A DNA stretch of 33,016 nt from JBKJZO01 sp046715235 (GTDB lineage: Bacteria > Actinomycetota > Actinomycetes > BP-191). A model generated the notes under the pieces. It was not told the DNA's origin. It did no database searches and saw nothing but the letters and a program-made list of their open reading frames with translations. How positions within the stretch are numbered: position 1 is the stretch's first letter; each line of letters starts with the position of its first letter. Position numbers and translations under genes: made by a program. Of the stretch, positions 1 to 6,870 are shown piece after piece. The stretch spans positions 1 to 33,016 of the forward strand of contig JBKJZO010000090.1 in assembly GCA_046715235.1 (NCBI GenBank), given 5' to 3'.

Positions 1-1456
1 GCTCTGCCCAGGGGCGGACGGGACCGCTGCAGGTCCAGACTGGCCCGTCCTGTTCCTCGTTGTCGAGATCGACGCCGTTGTCGATGCGGGCTGACTCGAC
101 GCAGTCCTTGAAGTCCGACTTGACCCCCTGCGGCCCGTAGCCGAGCACGATGACTGGTCCCGCTCTGCCTGGCGGGATCCCCCAGCGGGCGTAGCTGTTG
201 TGCCCGGAGTACGCCGACGGCAGGCCGAGCGCGGGCCCGAACCGATCGATGGCGCCCGCCTCTCCGTAGTTGCCGGTGAAGATCACCGCGTTGCTGCGCG
301 CGGGCTCGGGAATGCGGCCCCACACCTTCGCGACGGTCTCGACGAAACGCGGCCAGCCGATCGTCTCGATGGCGTCCTCGTTGATGTCGGGGATCGGGGT
401 CGCGTGCACGGACTCGACCGGGGTCACAGGCAGAGCGAGCACGACAGAAACTGCCAGTGACAGCGCGAGCGCCGGGATCAGCAGCAGCCGACCACGCGGG
501 CGCCGCGCGACCCAGCGGTCGACCGAGGCTCCGCCGGCCGCAAGTACGACGAGCAGCAGGCCACCCGTGTAGTAGGGCTTTGCACCCAGCAGGAACGTGA
601 TCGCCAGCAGTGCGACGTACGCGTAACCGAGAGGCCGGAATGCTCGCGCCTCCTGGCCGCGCACCAGTCGCCGTACGCCGGCGATCCAGATTGCGCAGAG
701 CGGCAGGGGCACCAGCAAGAACTGGAACGGCACTAGCAGCGCGCGGTAGCCGATCGGATCCTCCGCGCCGATCTTGCGGCCGAGTTCCAGCTGAGGCCAA
801 TCGTTGCGCGCCTGCCAGAGCAGGTTGGGGAGCCATAGCGCAATCGCGATCGCGGCTCCGGCCCAGAGCCACCGGCTGCGCAGCGCATCGAGCCGGCGGT
901 CGAGCGCGAAACCGACGGCCAGCGACGCGATGAGCACGAGCACGAGGTTCTTGTTCTCCAAGGCGATGCCCGCCACGAGCCCGACGACGAGCCATAAGCG
1001 TTCGTCCCCGCCGGCGAGAAGCCGCGTGACCAGATACGCCAGGAGCACCCAGAACAGCAGGTCGAACGTCGTCGTAGACAGGATGTGCCCGACGAATAAC
1101 GCGATCGACAGTGCAGCGCATACGGCGACGACGAACTGGCCGATGCGCCCGGCGCCGAACTCCGCGGCTATCAGCGACACGAGGATGACGACAATCGCCA
1201 TCGCTACCGCGGAGAACACGCGAAGGCCGCGGGGGTCGCTGCCGAAGAGCGCCTGCGACAGCCGGCCGATCAGCGGCGTGAGCGGCGGCTGGTCGTCGTA
1301 CCCGAATGCGGGATGCTTCGCGGCCTCGATGAAGTAGAGCTCGTCGCGGTGGTAGCCATAGCCGTTCGCCGTCGCCACAAGGATCGTGAGCTGCGCGAGC
1401 GCAACCGGCAGGATCGCGCTCCAAGCAACCGGACGACGCAGTCTCTCGGTCGTCAC
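1..1456 (-). CDS. GT39/ArnT-like membrane glycosyltransferase (3' end cut by window)
   Basis: About 485 codons are readable on the minus strand from a GTG at 1456 to the window edge. The N-terminal part carries the first-loop signature of the PMT_2/ArnT (GT39) family: YHRDELYF at about residue 35, then GYDDQPPLTPLIGRL. Many hydrophobic segments follow, and the last ~130 residues form a soluble extracytoplasmic domain. The family transfers sugars from polyprenyl-phosphate donors onto lipids, glycans or proteins at the membrane; the acceptor here is unknown. The acidic pair DE in HRDELYF is where the family's catalytic acid usually lies. The GTG overlaps the stop of the TetR gene as GTGA, so the two are probably translationally coupled. 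The family is usually about 490-510 aa, so only a short tail should be missing. Confidence 0.85.
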   Translation of the reverse strand, partial: MTTERLRRPVAWSAILPVALAQLTILVATANGYGYHRDELYFIEAAKHPAFGYDDQPPLTPLIGRLSQALFGSDPRGLRVFSAVAMAIVVILVSLIAAEFGAGRIGQFVVAVCAALSIALFVGHILSTTTFDLLFWVLLAYLVTRLLAGGDERLWLVVGLVAGIALENKNLVLVLIASLAVGFALDRRLDALRSRWLWAGAAIAIALWLPNLLWQARNDWPQLELGRKIGAEDPIGYRALLVPFQFLLVPLPLCAIWIAGVRRLVRGQEARAFRPLGYAYVALLAITFLLGAKPYYTGGLLLVVLAAGGASVDRWVARRPRGRLLLIPALALSLAVSVVLALPVTPVESVHATPIPDINEDAIETIGWPRFVETVAKVWGRIPEPARSNAVIFTGNYGEAGAIDRFGPALGLPSAYSGHNSYARWGIPPGRAGPVIVLGYGPQGVKSDFKDCVESARIDNGVDLDNEEQDGPVWTCSGPVRPWAE

Positions 1457-2166
1457 AGGGGGCCGCTGACGTCGTCGAGCAGAGAGTCGACCTCACGCAG
1501 GTACATCTGCTCGGTCGAGTCGATGATCGCCCCGAGGTGGCCGCGCAGTTCCAATGAGATGAACCCGTGCAGCCGCGTCCACATCGTCACGGCGTCGTAC
1601 ATCACCTCGACCGGCACGTCCTCGCCGCGCGCGTCCCACTGCGAAGGCGATGGCGCGACAGCCGACGGCAGGTTGCCCCGCCTGCCCGTGCGCACCTTCG
1701 TCGCGGGCAGCCGGGCCGCCTCGCCGATGACGACCGCCATGATGCGGCGAGCCGCGATCGTGGTGCGGTCGTCGGGGGCGACGTAGCCAGGCACCGGCGT
1801 ACCGAAGAGGAGTTCGTAGCGGGCGACGTTGGCGAGGGCCCATTCGCGGAAGGCGATGCAGAACGCGCGGACCCGCGCCCGTGGGTCGTCCTCGGGCTCG
1901 CTGTCGACCGCGGCCTGGACCGCATCGGCGAGAGAGTCGTAGCCGTCGACGATGAGTTGCGTGAGCAGCTCGTCACGGCTGGCGAAGTAGCGGTAGATCG
2001 CGGGCCCCGTCATGCCCATCGCACGAGCGATGGCGTTGAGGGACAGGCCGCCCGTGCCGGCGTCGCTCAGCTGCGCCAGCGCAAGCGACTTGATCTCGGC
2101 CGCCGATTGCTCGCGGTAGCGCGCTCGCCGGGGTACCGGAGGGTCTGCCGAAACCATGAGGCGCAT
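1453..2166 (-). CDS. TetR/AcrR-family transcriptional regulator
   Basis: A 237-aa protein. Residues ~20-70 form a TetR N-terminal domain with a clear helix-turn-helix (LSLNAIARAMGMTGPAIYRY followed by FASRDELL). The rest is an alpha-helical ligand-binding region; the segment ending WTRLHGFISLELRGHL resembles the TetR_C_33 (WHG) type. The ligand is not predictable. A second in-frame ATG at 2157 is an alternative start, and neither ATG has a good Shine-Dalgarno. The gene is coupled to the downstream glycosyltransferase by a GTGA overlap and is divergent from a broken epimerase gene. A 19-bp inverted repeat in the short intergenic region is a likely operator, so autoregulation and control of the divergent promoter are plausible. 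Confidence 0.9.
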   Translation of the reverse strand: MRLMVSADPPVPRRARYREQSAAEIKSLALAQLSDAGTGGLSLNAIARAMGMTGPAIYRYFASRDELLTQLIVDGYDSLADAVQAAVDSEPEDDPRARVRAFCIAFREWALANVARYELLFGTPVPGYVAPDDRTTIAARRIMAVVIGEAARLPATKVRTGRRGNLPSAVAPSPSQWDARGEDVPVEVMYDAVTMWTRLHGFISLELRGHLGAIIDSTEQMYLREVDSLLDDVSGPL

Positions 2167-2170
2167 GTTA

Positions 2171-2200
2171 TTGACACTGCCTTAAGTTAGAGGCTATAAC
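2171..2200 (+). promoter_or_regulatory. sigma70-like promoter facing the epimerase remnant
   Basis: TTGACA at 2171-2176 is followed by 18 bp and TATAAC at 2195-2200. This is close to a housekeeping-sigma consensus and points rightward into the remnant starting near 2220. The -10 lies inside the right arm of the putative TetR operator, the usual layout for steric repression. Confidence 0.6.
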
Positions 2201-2202
2201 TT
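2184..2202. promoter_or_regulatory. candidate TetR operator (19-bp inverted repeat)
   Basis: AAGTTA at 2184-2189 and TAACTT at 2197-2202 are perfect inverted arms with a 7-bp centre, between the TetR start (2166) and the divergent remnant. A second overlapping inverted pair, GTTAGAG at 2186-2192 and CTCTAAC at 2213-2219, shares the left arm. Assignment to the adjacent TetR is inferred from position. Confidence 0.55.
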
Positions 2203-2219
2203 GCACAACGCACTCTAAC

Positions 2220-2754
2220 GTCACGGACGCCGAGGCCGCGATCGCTGCCACAGACGGAGCTGCGGTCATCTACGGTGCCGCGCAGCCGGCGTACACCAAG
2301 TGGCCGGAGCAGTTCCCGCCCATCCAGCGCGGGCTGCTCGCCGCGGCCAGGAAGAACGGCGCGGTCTACGTCGCCGTCGAGAACACCTACATGTACGGCG
2401 AGGTGCCAGGCCCGCTGACCGAGGACCTACCCCACGCGGCGACCGGGCGCACGGCGCGCGTGGCACGTGCCGAGCGCCCCCACGATCTCGACCGCCGAGT
2501 TCTTCCAGACCGCCAAGGAGGTTGCCGGTACGACGGCCAAGCTCGTCAGCACGCCGAGCGCGGTCCTGCGCGGTCTTGGCCTGGTCATGCCACTGGTGCG
2601 TGAGGTCGCCGAGATGCTGTGCGAGTTCGAGCAGCCGCACATTCTCGACCACTCGGCGTACGCCTCGGTCTTCGGCGCCGAACCGACACCGCACCACGAA
2701 GCGCTCGAGCGCACCATCAGCTGGTACCGGACGCGTCAGGCGGCCGCGGCCTGA
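2220..2754 (+). pseudogene. NAD(P)-dependent epimerase/dehydratase family, decayed remnant
   Basis: Two pieces of an extended-SDR sugar-epimerase-like protein can be read in different frames. The first (from about 2220) contains PAYTKWPEQFPPIQRGLL and VAVENTYMYGEVPGPLTED, which correspond to the middle of the Rossmann domain and the catalytic-Tyr region. Near 2455 the reading jumps frame to WHVPSAPTISTAEFF and runs to TISWYRTRQAAAA at 2754, the family's C-terminus. The N-terminal glycine-rich NAD motif (about 60 aa) is absent, and roughly 80-100 residues between the two pieces are missing together with a frame change. No start codon opens the first frame. The promoter and operator immediately upstream look intact. 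I infer a gene inactivated by a 5' loss and an internal deletion. Confidence 0.75.
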
Positions 2755-2798
2755 CGCCGTGCGTCCCCAGGTCTGTCACCAGCGCACAGACCCGGGGT

Positions 2799-2840
2799 GT
2801 GAGCACTTTTCCGCCAGATGTGGCGGAAGAATTCGCTCAC
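2799..2840. terminator. nested hairpin downstream of the epimerase remnant
   Basis: GTGAGC (2799-2804) pairs with GCTCAC (2835-2840), and inside it TTCCGCC (2809-2815) pairs with GGCGGAA (2822-2828) around a 6-nt loop. There is no U-run after it. It lies 45 bp after the remnant's stop and 66 bp before tRNA-Arg, so a rho-independent-like terminator or insulating hairpin is the simplest reading. Confidence 0.5.
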
Positions 2841-2906
2841 AGGCAAAGGCGGGCTCTTCACTATCTGCGGACCGCGCGTATCCGGTGCGGGCAGAATGTC
2901 GATCGA

Positions 2907-2979
2907 GCGCCCGTAGCTCAGTGGATAGAGCAGTTGCCTTCTAAGCAATTGGTCGCAGGTTCGAGTCCTGCCGGGCGCG
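2907..2979 (+). tRNA. tRNA-Arg (anticodon TCT)
   Basis: The full cloverleaf folds: acceptor GCGCCCG/CGGGCGC, D-stem GCTC/GAGC, anticodon stem GTTGC/GCAAT with loop CTTCTAA (anticodon TCT), T-stem GCAGG/CCTGC with loop TTCGAGT, discriminator G. CCA is not encoded. The last 12 bases are repeated in tandem directly after the gene. Confidence 0.96.
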
Positions 2980-2991
2980 CTGCCGGGCGCG
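2968..2991 (+). repeat. tandem duplication of the tRNA-Arg 3' end (2 x 12 bp)
   Basis: CTGCCGGGCGCG occurs at 2968-2979 (tRNA 3' end) and again at 2980-2991, followed by CTG. The copy could be a slippage product or the scar of an integration/excision event at the tRNA 3' end. It is short, so neither reading is certain. Confidence 0.7.
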
Positions 2992-3034
2992 CTGCTCGTC
3001 GTCGTGGTCGCCGACGATGGTGATCTGTCGCTTG

Positions 3035-3275
3035 ATTGGCGTCGGCGAAGTCACCCGCCCGAGGCACCGAGCCCGGTGAAATCGAAACGCAGTACGGCGA
3101 TCCCGCGAGCAGTCAGCGCACGCGCGATGCGCGCCGCCGCATCGCCGTCGTCGCCGGCGGTGAAGCAGTGCGCGAGGACGGCGTACGCCGTCGGCGTTTC
3201 CGCGGAAACGTCGAGCAGCCCGGAACACGTCTCCCCGCCCGACCCGGTGAAGCTCGTCATCGTGCTCGGGACCAT
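3035..3275 (-). pseudogene. alpha/beta hydrolase (OsmC-fusion type) N-terminal fragment
   Basis: Reading left from ATG at 3275 (alternative ATG 3260) gives about 75 residues typical of the start of bifunctional alpha/beta hydrolase-OsmC proteins: MTSFTGSGGETCSGLLD, then AYAVLAHCFTAGDD, then IARALTARGIAVLRFDFTGL and GASGG. The frame then hits TGA at 3051-3053. Removing one G there restores GDFADAN, the expected continuation, down to about 3035, after which similarity ends close to tRNA-Arg. Family members run to about 250-400 aa with a Ser-Asp-His triad, none of which is present. I read this as a frameshifted, truncated remnant; a very short functional protein is unlikely. Confidence 0.7.
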
Positions 3276-3327
3276 GGCGCCACCTCGACTCGATCTTGAC
3301 ACGCGGCTCTCCTCTAGAGTTCGGCGA

Positions 3328-3948
3328 ATGAAGGACCGACTGGTGTGGATCGACCTGGAGATGACCGGGCTCGATCCGGACAAGGACGTCATCGTCGAGA
3401 TCGCCGTACTCGTGACCGACTCGGAGCTCGAACCGGTCGGCGAGGGACTCGATCTGGTGATCCATCAGCCACGTGACGTCCTCGCGAACATGGACGAGGT
3501 GGTGCGCGACATGCACGCGCGCTCGGGGCTGACCGAGGCGGTGCTCGAGTCGACCATCACCCTCGAGCAGGCGCAGCAGCGGGCGCTCGCGATGATCCGC
3601 GAGCACGTGCCGGGCGAGCGCGCAGCTCCCCTGTGCGGCAACTCGATCGCGACCGACCGCGCATTCCTTATCCGCTACATGCCTGAGCTCGACAAGCACC
3701 TGCACTACCGGATGATCGACGTGTCATCGATCAAGGAGCTGGCGCGTCGCTGGTATCCCAAGATCTACCAGAAGGCGCCGACCAAGGGCGGCGGGCACCG
3801 CGCGCTGGCCGACATCCTCGAGTCCGTGGAGGAGCTGCGCTACTACCGGTCAGCGATGTTCGTGGCACCGCCGGTGCCGCAGCCGGTGGAGGCCGAGGCG
3901 GCCGTTTCCGACGACGCGCCCGCGGCCGAGACGCCCGCAACGGGTTAG
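3328..3948 (+). CDS. orn: oligoribonuclease
   Basis: A 206-aa 3'-to-5' exoribonuclease of the DEDDh family that degrades 2-5 nt RNA fragments and linear dinucleotides such as pGpG. The first exonuclease motif VWIDLEMTGLDPDKD (Asp9, Glu11) and the later GGGHRALADI (catalytic His and Asp) are intact, and ALCGNSI-type spacing is kept by PLCGNSIATDRAFL. A proline/alanine-rich C-terminal tail of about 25 residues extends beyond the usual core. The ATG at 3328 follows TAGAGT (3315-3320) by only 7 nt and has no Shine-Dalgarno, so a leaderless mRNA is likely. The longer open frame upstream lacks family similarity. Orn next to tRNA-His is also seen in mycobacteria. It could remove the pGpG made by the EAL protein at 6867-8822. 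Confidence 0.96.
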   Translation: MKDRLVWIDLEMTGLDPDKDVIVEIAVLVTDSELEPVGEGLDLVIHQPRDVLANMDEVVRDMHARSGLTEAVLESTITLEQAQQRALAMIREHVPGERAAPLCGNSIATDRAFLIRYMPELDKHLHYRMIDVSSIKELARRWYPKIYQKAPTKGGGHRALADILESVEELRYYRSAMFVAPPVPQPVEAEAAVSDDAPAAETPATG

Positions 3949-3998
3949 CGGCGCCCGCGGGGTGGCTCTAGACTCCGTGCCGCGCGTCTAGCGCGATG

Positions 3999-4074
3999 GT
4001 GGGCGTAGCTCAGTTGGTAGAGCACCGGGTTGTGGTCCCGGTTGTCGCGGGTTCGATCCCCGTCGCTCACCCCA
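3999..4074 (+). tRNA. tRNA-His (anticodon GTG)
   Basis: The cloverleaf has acceptor GTGGGCG/CGCTCAC, anticodon stem CCGGG/CCCGG with loop TTGTGGT (anticodon GTG), and T-stem GCGGG/CCCGT. Discriminator C4071 and a G at 3998 supply the G-1:C73 pair diagnostic of tRNA-His. CCA is encoded at 4072-4074. TAGACT at 3969-3974 is a plausible -10. Confidence 0.96.
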
Positions 4075-4291
4075 CATGCACCGACCGTACGGCGGCAGTA
4101 ACTCCATGCACGCGCGTACGGCGGCGCGACTATTTTTCTTCGCGCCTAAATGTCGAAATGGCCTGTGCTCAAACGACGTTCCCCTACGCAGGGTCATCGC
4201 TGGCGTCCAGTCCGGGCGAAGCGAAAATAGGGGTCGAGACTGTCCGACCCGCGAGCTAGGGTCAGAACGACCTCACGGAGGGAGCGTCCAC

Positions 4292-6502
4292 ATGCTCGTA
4301 CGACTCGCGGAATGGTGCTATCTGCGGCGCCGCAGGGTGGTCGTCGCCTGGATCGCAGCGTTGATCGGGGCGTTCGCTCTTGCGGGCGCTTTCGGCGGCG
4401 AGTTCAGGGCCGACTACATGCAGCCCGGCTCGGAATCGAAGGCCGCGCTCGACCTTCTGAAGGACAAGTTCCCGCAGAAGTCCGGTGACACCGTCCAGAT
4501 CGTCTTCAAGGCGGACGCCGGTGTCGCGTCCCCAGCGATCAAGCCACGGATCGAGAAGATCCTCGCCGACGTCCAGGGCGCCGAGCATGTCGTGGGCGTG
4601 ACCAGCCCGTTCAGTGGGCAGGGCGCACGGCAGATCGCCCGCGACGGCACGATCGCCTACGCCGACGTCGACCTCGACAAGATCAACACTGAGTTCACGC
4701 CGAAGTCGGCGAAGGCCCTCATCGGGCCGATCATTAAGAACAGCACCGACGAGTTGAAGGTCGAGGCTGGCGGCGCCGTCGCGCAGATGGCCGAGGCACC
4801 CGCTATCGGCTCGGAAATGGTGGGCTTCATTGCCGCCGCGATCATCCTCGTGTTCTTCTTCGGATCGCTGGTGGCCGTCGGTCTTCCGCTGCTGACCGCG
4901 TTGTTCGGCATCGGCATCGCGGTCGCGCTGGGCGAGCTGCTGCGCCGCGTGGTCCCCGTTCCCGAATGGGCGCCGAACGTCGCAATGATGATCGGTATCG
5001 GCGTCGGTATCGACTACGCGCTGTTCATCGTCACCCGCTACCGCACCACCCTCGCTGAGGGCGCCGATCCTCACCGTGCGACTTTGACGTCGATCGCCAC
5101 AGCCGGACGTGCCGTCGTATTCGCGGGCTGCACAGTCGTCATTTCGATGCTCGGCATGCTGCTCATGGGCCAGCCGTTCACCGCGGGTGTCGCCTTCTCC
5201 GCCGTTATCGCGGTGCTCGTCATCATGGCCGCGTCCATGACGCTGCTGCCCGCCGTACTCGGGTTCGTGGGCAAAAACATCGAACGGTTGCACGTGCCGT
5301 TCGTCCGCAAGCAGGTCAAGCCTTACGACCAGACCGGCTTCTACCGTTGGAGCCGGTTTATCCAGCGGCGCCCCTGGCCGGCGGCGCTCGGCGGCCTAGT
5401 TGCGCTACTGGTGCTTTCCGCGCCGTTCCTCGGCATCCGCTACGGCTTCCCCGACAACGGCAACGACGTCGCGAGCAAGACGTCGCGCCGCTCGTACGAC
5501 CTGCTCGCTCAGGGATTCGGTCCAGGCTTCAACGGGCCGATGCTTCTGACCGTCGAGGGGGCGACCGGCCAGCAGCTGCTCGAACCCGCAAACGCGGTTG
5601 CCGAGAAGCTGCGCACGGTCCCTGGCGTGCAGTTCGTGACCCCCGCGCAGCCGAGCCCGGGTGGTGACACGGCGATCATCACGCTCTTCCCGACCACCTC
5701 TCCGCAGGACAAGAAGACCGAGGAGCTAGTCGACACCCTGCGCGACAAGGAGATCCCGACCGCCACTGCGGGCACGGCCCTGAAGATCAACGTCGGCGGC
5801 TATGTGCCTGGCGGCGTTGATTCGACGCGGGGGGTCAGCCAGCGGCTGCCGGTGTTCATCGGCGCGGTTGTGTTGCTCTCGTTCCTCCTGCTGATGCTGG
5901 TCTTCCGATCATTGCTGGTACCGCTCAAGGCAGCGATCATGAACCTGCTGTCCATCACCGCGGCCCTCGGCATCATGGCGCTCGCGGTCAACGGCGGACC
6001 GCTCGGTGACCTCATCGGCATCCCCGAGGTGACGCCGGTCCCGAGCTTCATCCCGATGATGATGTTCGCGATCTTGTTCGGGCTTTCGATGGACTACGAG
6101 GTGTTCCTGCTTTCGCGAATCCGTGAGGAGTACGACAAGACGGGAGACAACGGGCTCGCTGTTGCTGATGGCCTCGCCAAGACGGCGCGGGTTATCACGG
6201 CCGCGGCGGCGATCATGATCATCGTGTTCCTGGCGTTCGTGCCCATGCCGATCGTCTTCATGAAGATGATCGGTATCGGGTTGGCGGCGGCGATCCTGGT
6301 CGACGCGACTCTCGTCCGCATGGTGCTGGTGCCCGCGACGATGGAGCTGCTGGGCGATCGCAACTGGTGGCTGCCCAAGTGGCTCGACCGGATACTGCCC
6401 AACATCCACGTCGAGGGACACGAGGTCACCGGGATCGACCTGCGCGACGCGATCGTGACTCCCCGCACGCCGGTCGAGGCGCAGGAGGGAAGCGAAGTCT
6501 GA
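4292..6502 (+). CDS. MMPL-family (RND) transporter
   Basis: A 736-aa inner-membrane exporter of the MmpL family, which moves lipids or other hydrophobic compounds using proton motive force. The layout is one N-terminal membrane helix (from about residue 15), a periplasmic domain, a helix bundle, a second periplasmic domain and a second bundle. The two Asp-Tyr proton-relay motifs are present: MMIGIGVGIDYALFIVTRYR in the first half and FGLSMDYEVFLLSRIREEYD in the second. I chose ATG 4292 because GGAGGGAG lies just upstream and the protein starts at the usual LAEWCYLRRRRVV segment; the frame is open further upstream without similarity. A strong hairpin directly follows the stop. The substrate is unknown and no lipid-biosynthesis neighbour helps. 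About 217 bp between tRNA-His and this gene hold no recognisable gene. Confidence 0.92.
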   Translation: MLVRLAEWCYLRRRRVVVAWIAALIGAFALAGAFGGEFRADYMQPGSESKAALDLLKDKFPQKSGDTVQIVFKADAGVASPAIKPRIEKILADVQGAEHVVGVTSPFSGQGARQIARDGTIAYADVDLDKINTEFTPKSAKALIGPIIKNSTDELKVEAGGAVAQMAEAPAIGSEMVGFIAAAIILVFFFGSLVAVGLPLLTALFGIGIAVALGELLRRVVPVPEWAPNVAMMIGIGVGIDYALFIVTRYRTTLAEGADPHRATLTSIATAGRAVVFAGCTVVISMLGMLLMGQPFTAGVAFSAVIAVLVIMAASMTLLPAVLGFVGKNIERLHVPFVRKQVKPYDQTGFYRWSRFIQRRPWPAALGGLVALLVLSAPFLGIRYGFPDNGNDVASKTSRRSYDLLAQGFGPGFNGPMLLTVEGATGQQLLEPANAVAEKLRTVPGVQFVTPAQPSPGGDTAIITLFPTTSPQDKKTEELVDTLRDKEIPTATAGTALKINVGGYVPGGVDSTRGVSQRLPVFIGAVVLLSFLLLMLVFRSLLVPLKAAIMNLLSITAALGIMALAVNGGPLGDLIGIPEVTPVPSFIPMMMFAILFGLSMDYEVFLLSRIREEYDKTGDNGLAVADGLAKTARVITAAAAIMIIVFLAFVPMPIVFMKMIGIGLAAAILVDATLVRMVLVPATMELLGDRNWWLPKWLDRILPNIHVEGHEVTGIDLRDAIVTPRTPVEAQEGSEV

Positions 6503-6520
6503 GCGTCGCCCACGCGACGC
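6503..6520 (+). terminator. hairpin immediately after the MMPL stop codon
   Basis: GCGTCGC (6503-6509), loop CCAC, GCGACGC (6514-6520): a perfect 7-bp stem starting on the base after TGA. An AAAC but no T-run follows, as is common for high-GC actinobacterial terminators. Confidence 0.7.
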
Positions 6521-6533
6521 AAACGAGGCCGCG

Positions 6534-6572
6534 TGCTCGAGCGGAGCTGGTAAAGTCCACTCCGCTCGAGCA
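6534..6572. promoter_or_regulatory. 13-bp perfect inverted repeat enclosing the likely tRNA-Lys -10 region
   Basis: TGCTCGAGCGGAG (6534-6546) and CTCCGCTCGAGCA (6560-6572) are perfect inverted arms around a 13-nt loop, ending 2 bp before the tRNA. The loop contains TAAAGT (6551-6556), a reasonable -10 for the tRNA at 6575. It could be a second terminator for the MMPL transcript, a promoter structure, or both. Confidence 0.5.
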
Positions 6573-6574
6573 GC

Positions 6575-6650
6575 GCGCCGCTAGCTCAATTGGCAGAGCA
6601 GCGGACTCTTAATCCGCGGGTTCGGGGTTCAAGTCCCTGGCGGCGCACCA
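6575..6650 (+). tRNA. tRNA-Lys (anticodon CTT)
   Basis: Acceptor GCGCCGC/GCGGCGC, D-arm GCTC/GAGC, anticodon stem GCGGA/TCCGC with loop CTCTTAA (anticodon CTT), T-arm with TTCAAGT, discriminator A and encoded CCA at 6648-6650. A short GGGTA/TACCC hairpin lies about 25 bp downstream. Confidence 0.96.
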
Positions 6651-6759
6651 CCTCTGACCTGCGGCTTTACCCTTCCGGGTAGGGTCGCAGTCTCATTTCC
6701 CCGGCATCCTGTCGACCCACTGCGGTCGAGCACCTCCTGCAACGTGGCCGGGGACGGGC

Positions 6760-6870
6760 GTGCCGACGTTCGCCTGCACGCCCGACGCGTTCCCCGACCT
6801 GCTCGCCGTGGCGTTGGCACGAGGCGACATCGGCGCGTGGGCGCAGCGGGCAGAGCTCGCGGCTCGCTAG
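6760..6870 (+). pseudogene. possible C-terminal fragment of a VWA-domain protein
   Basis: From about 6760 the plus strand reads VPTFACTPDAFPDLLAVALA then RGDIGAWAQRAELAAR and stops at TAG 6868-6870. I recognise FACTPD.FPDL..AAL..DL..WA as resembling the extreme C-terminus of VWA-domain proteins linked to MoxR ATPases. Nothing upstream in this frame looks like the rest of a VWA domain, and there is no start codon with a Shine-Dalgarno. The sequence from tRNA-Lys (6651) to here otherwise holds no gene. The identification rests on about 36 residues, so it is tentative. Confidence 0.35.

Noticed and set aside
3004..3948. orn with a 108-residue N-terminal extension
   Set aside because: The upstream part is antisense to the hydrolase remnant and has no exonuclease similarity. 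ATG 3328 gives the canonical start.
4262..5293. 343-aa minus-strand frame inside the MMPL gene
   Set aside because: It is antisense of an unambiguous MMPL coding sequence, with the same biased Asp/His/Arg composition.
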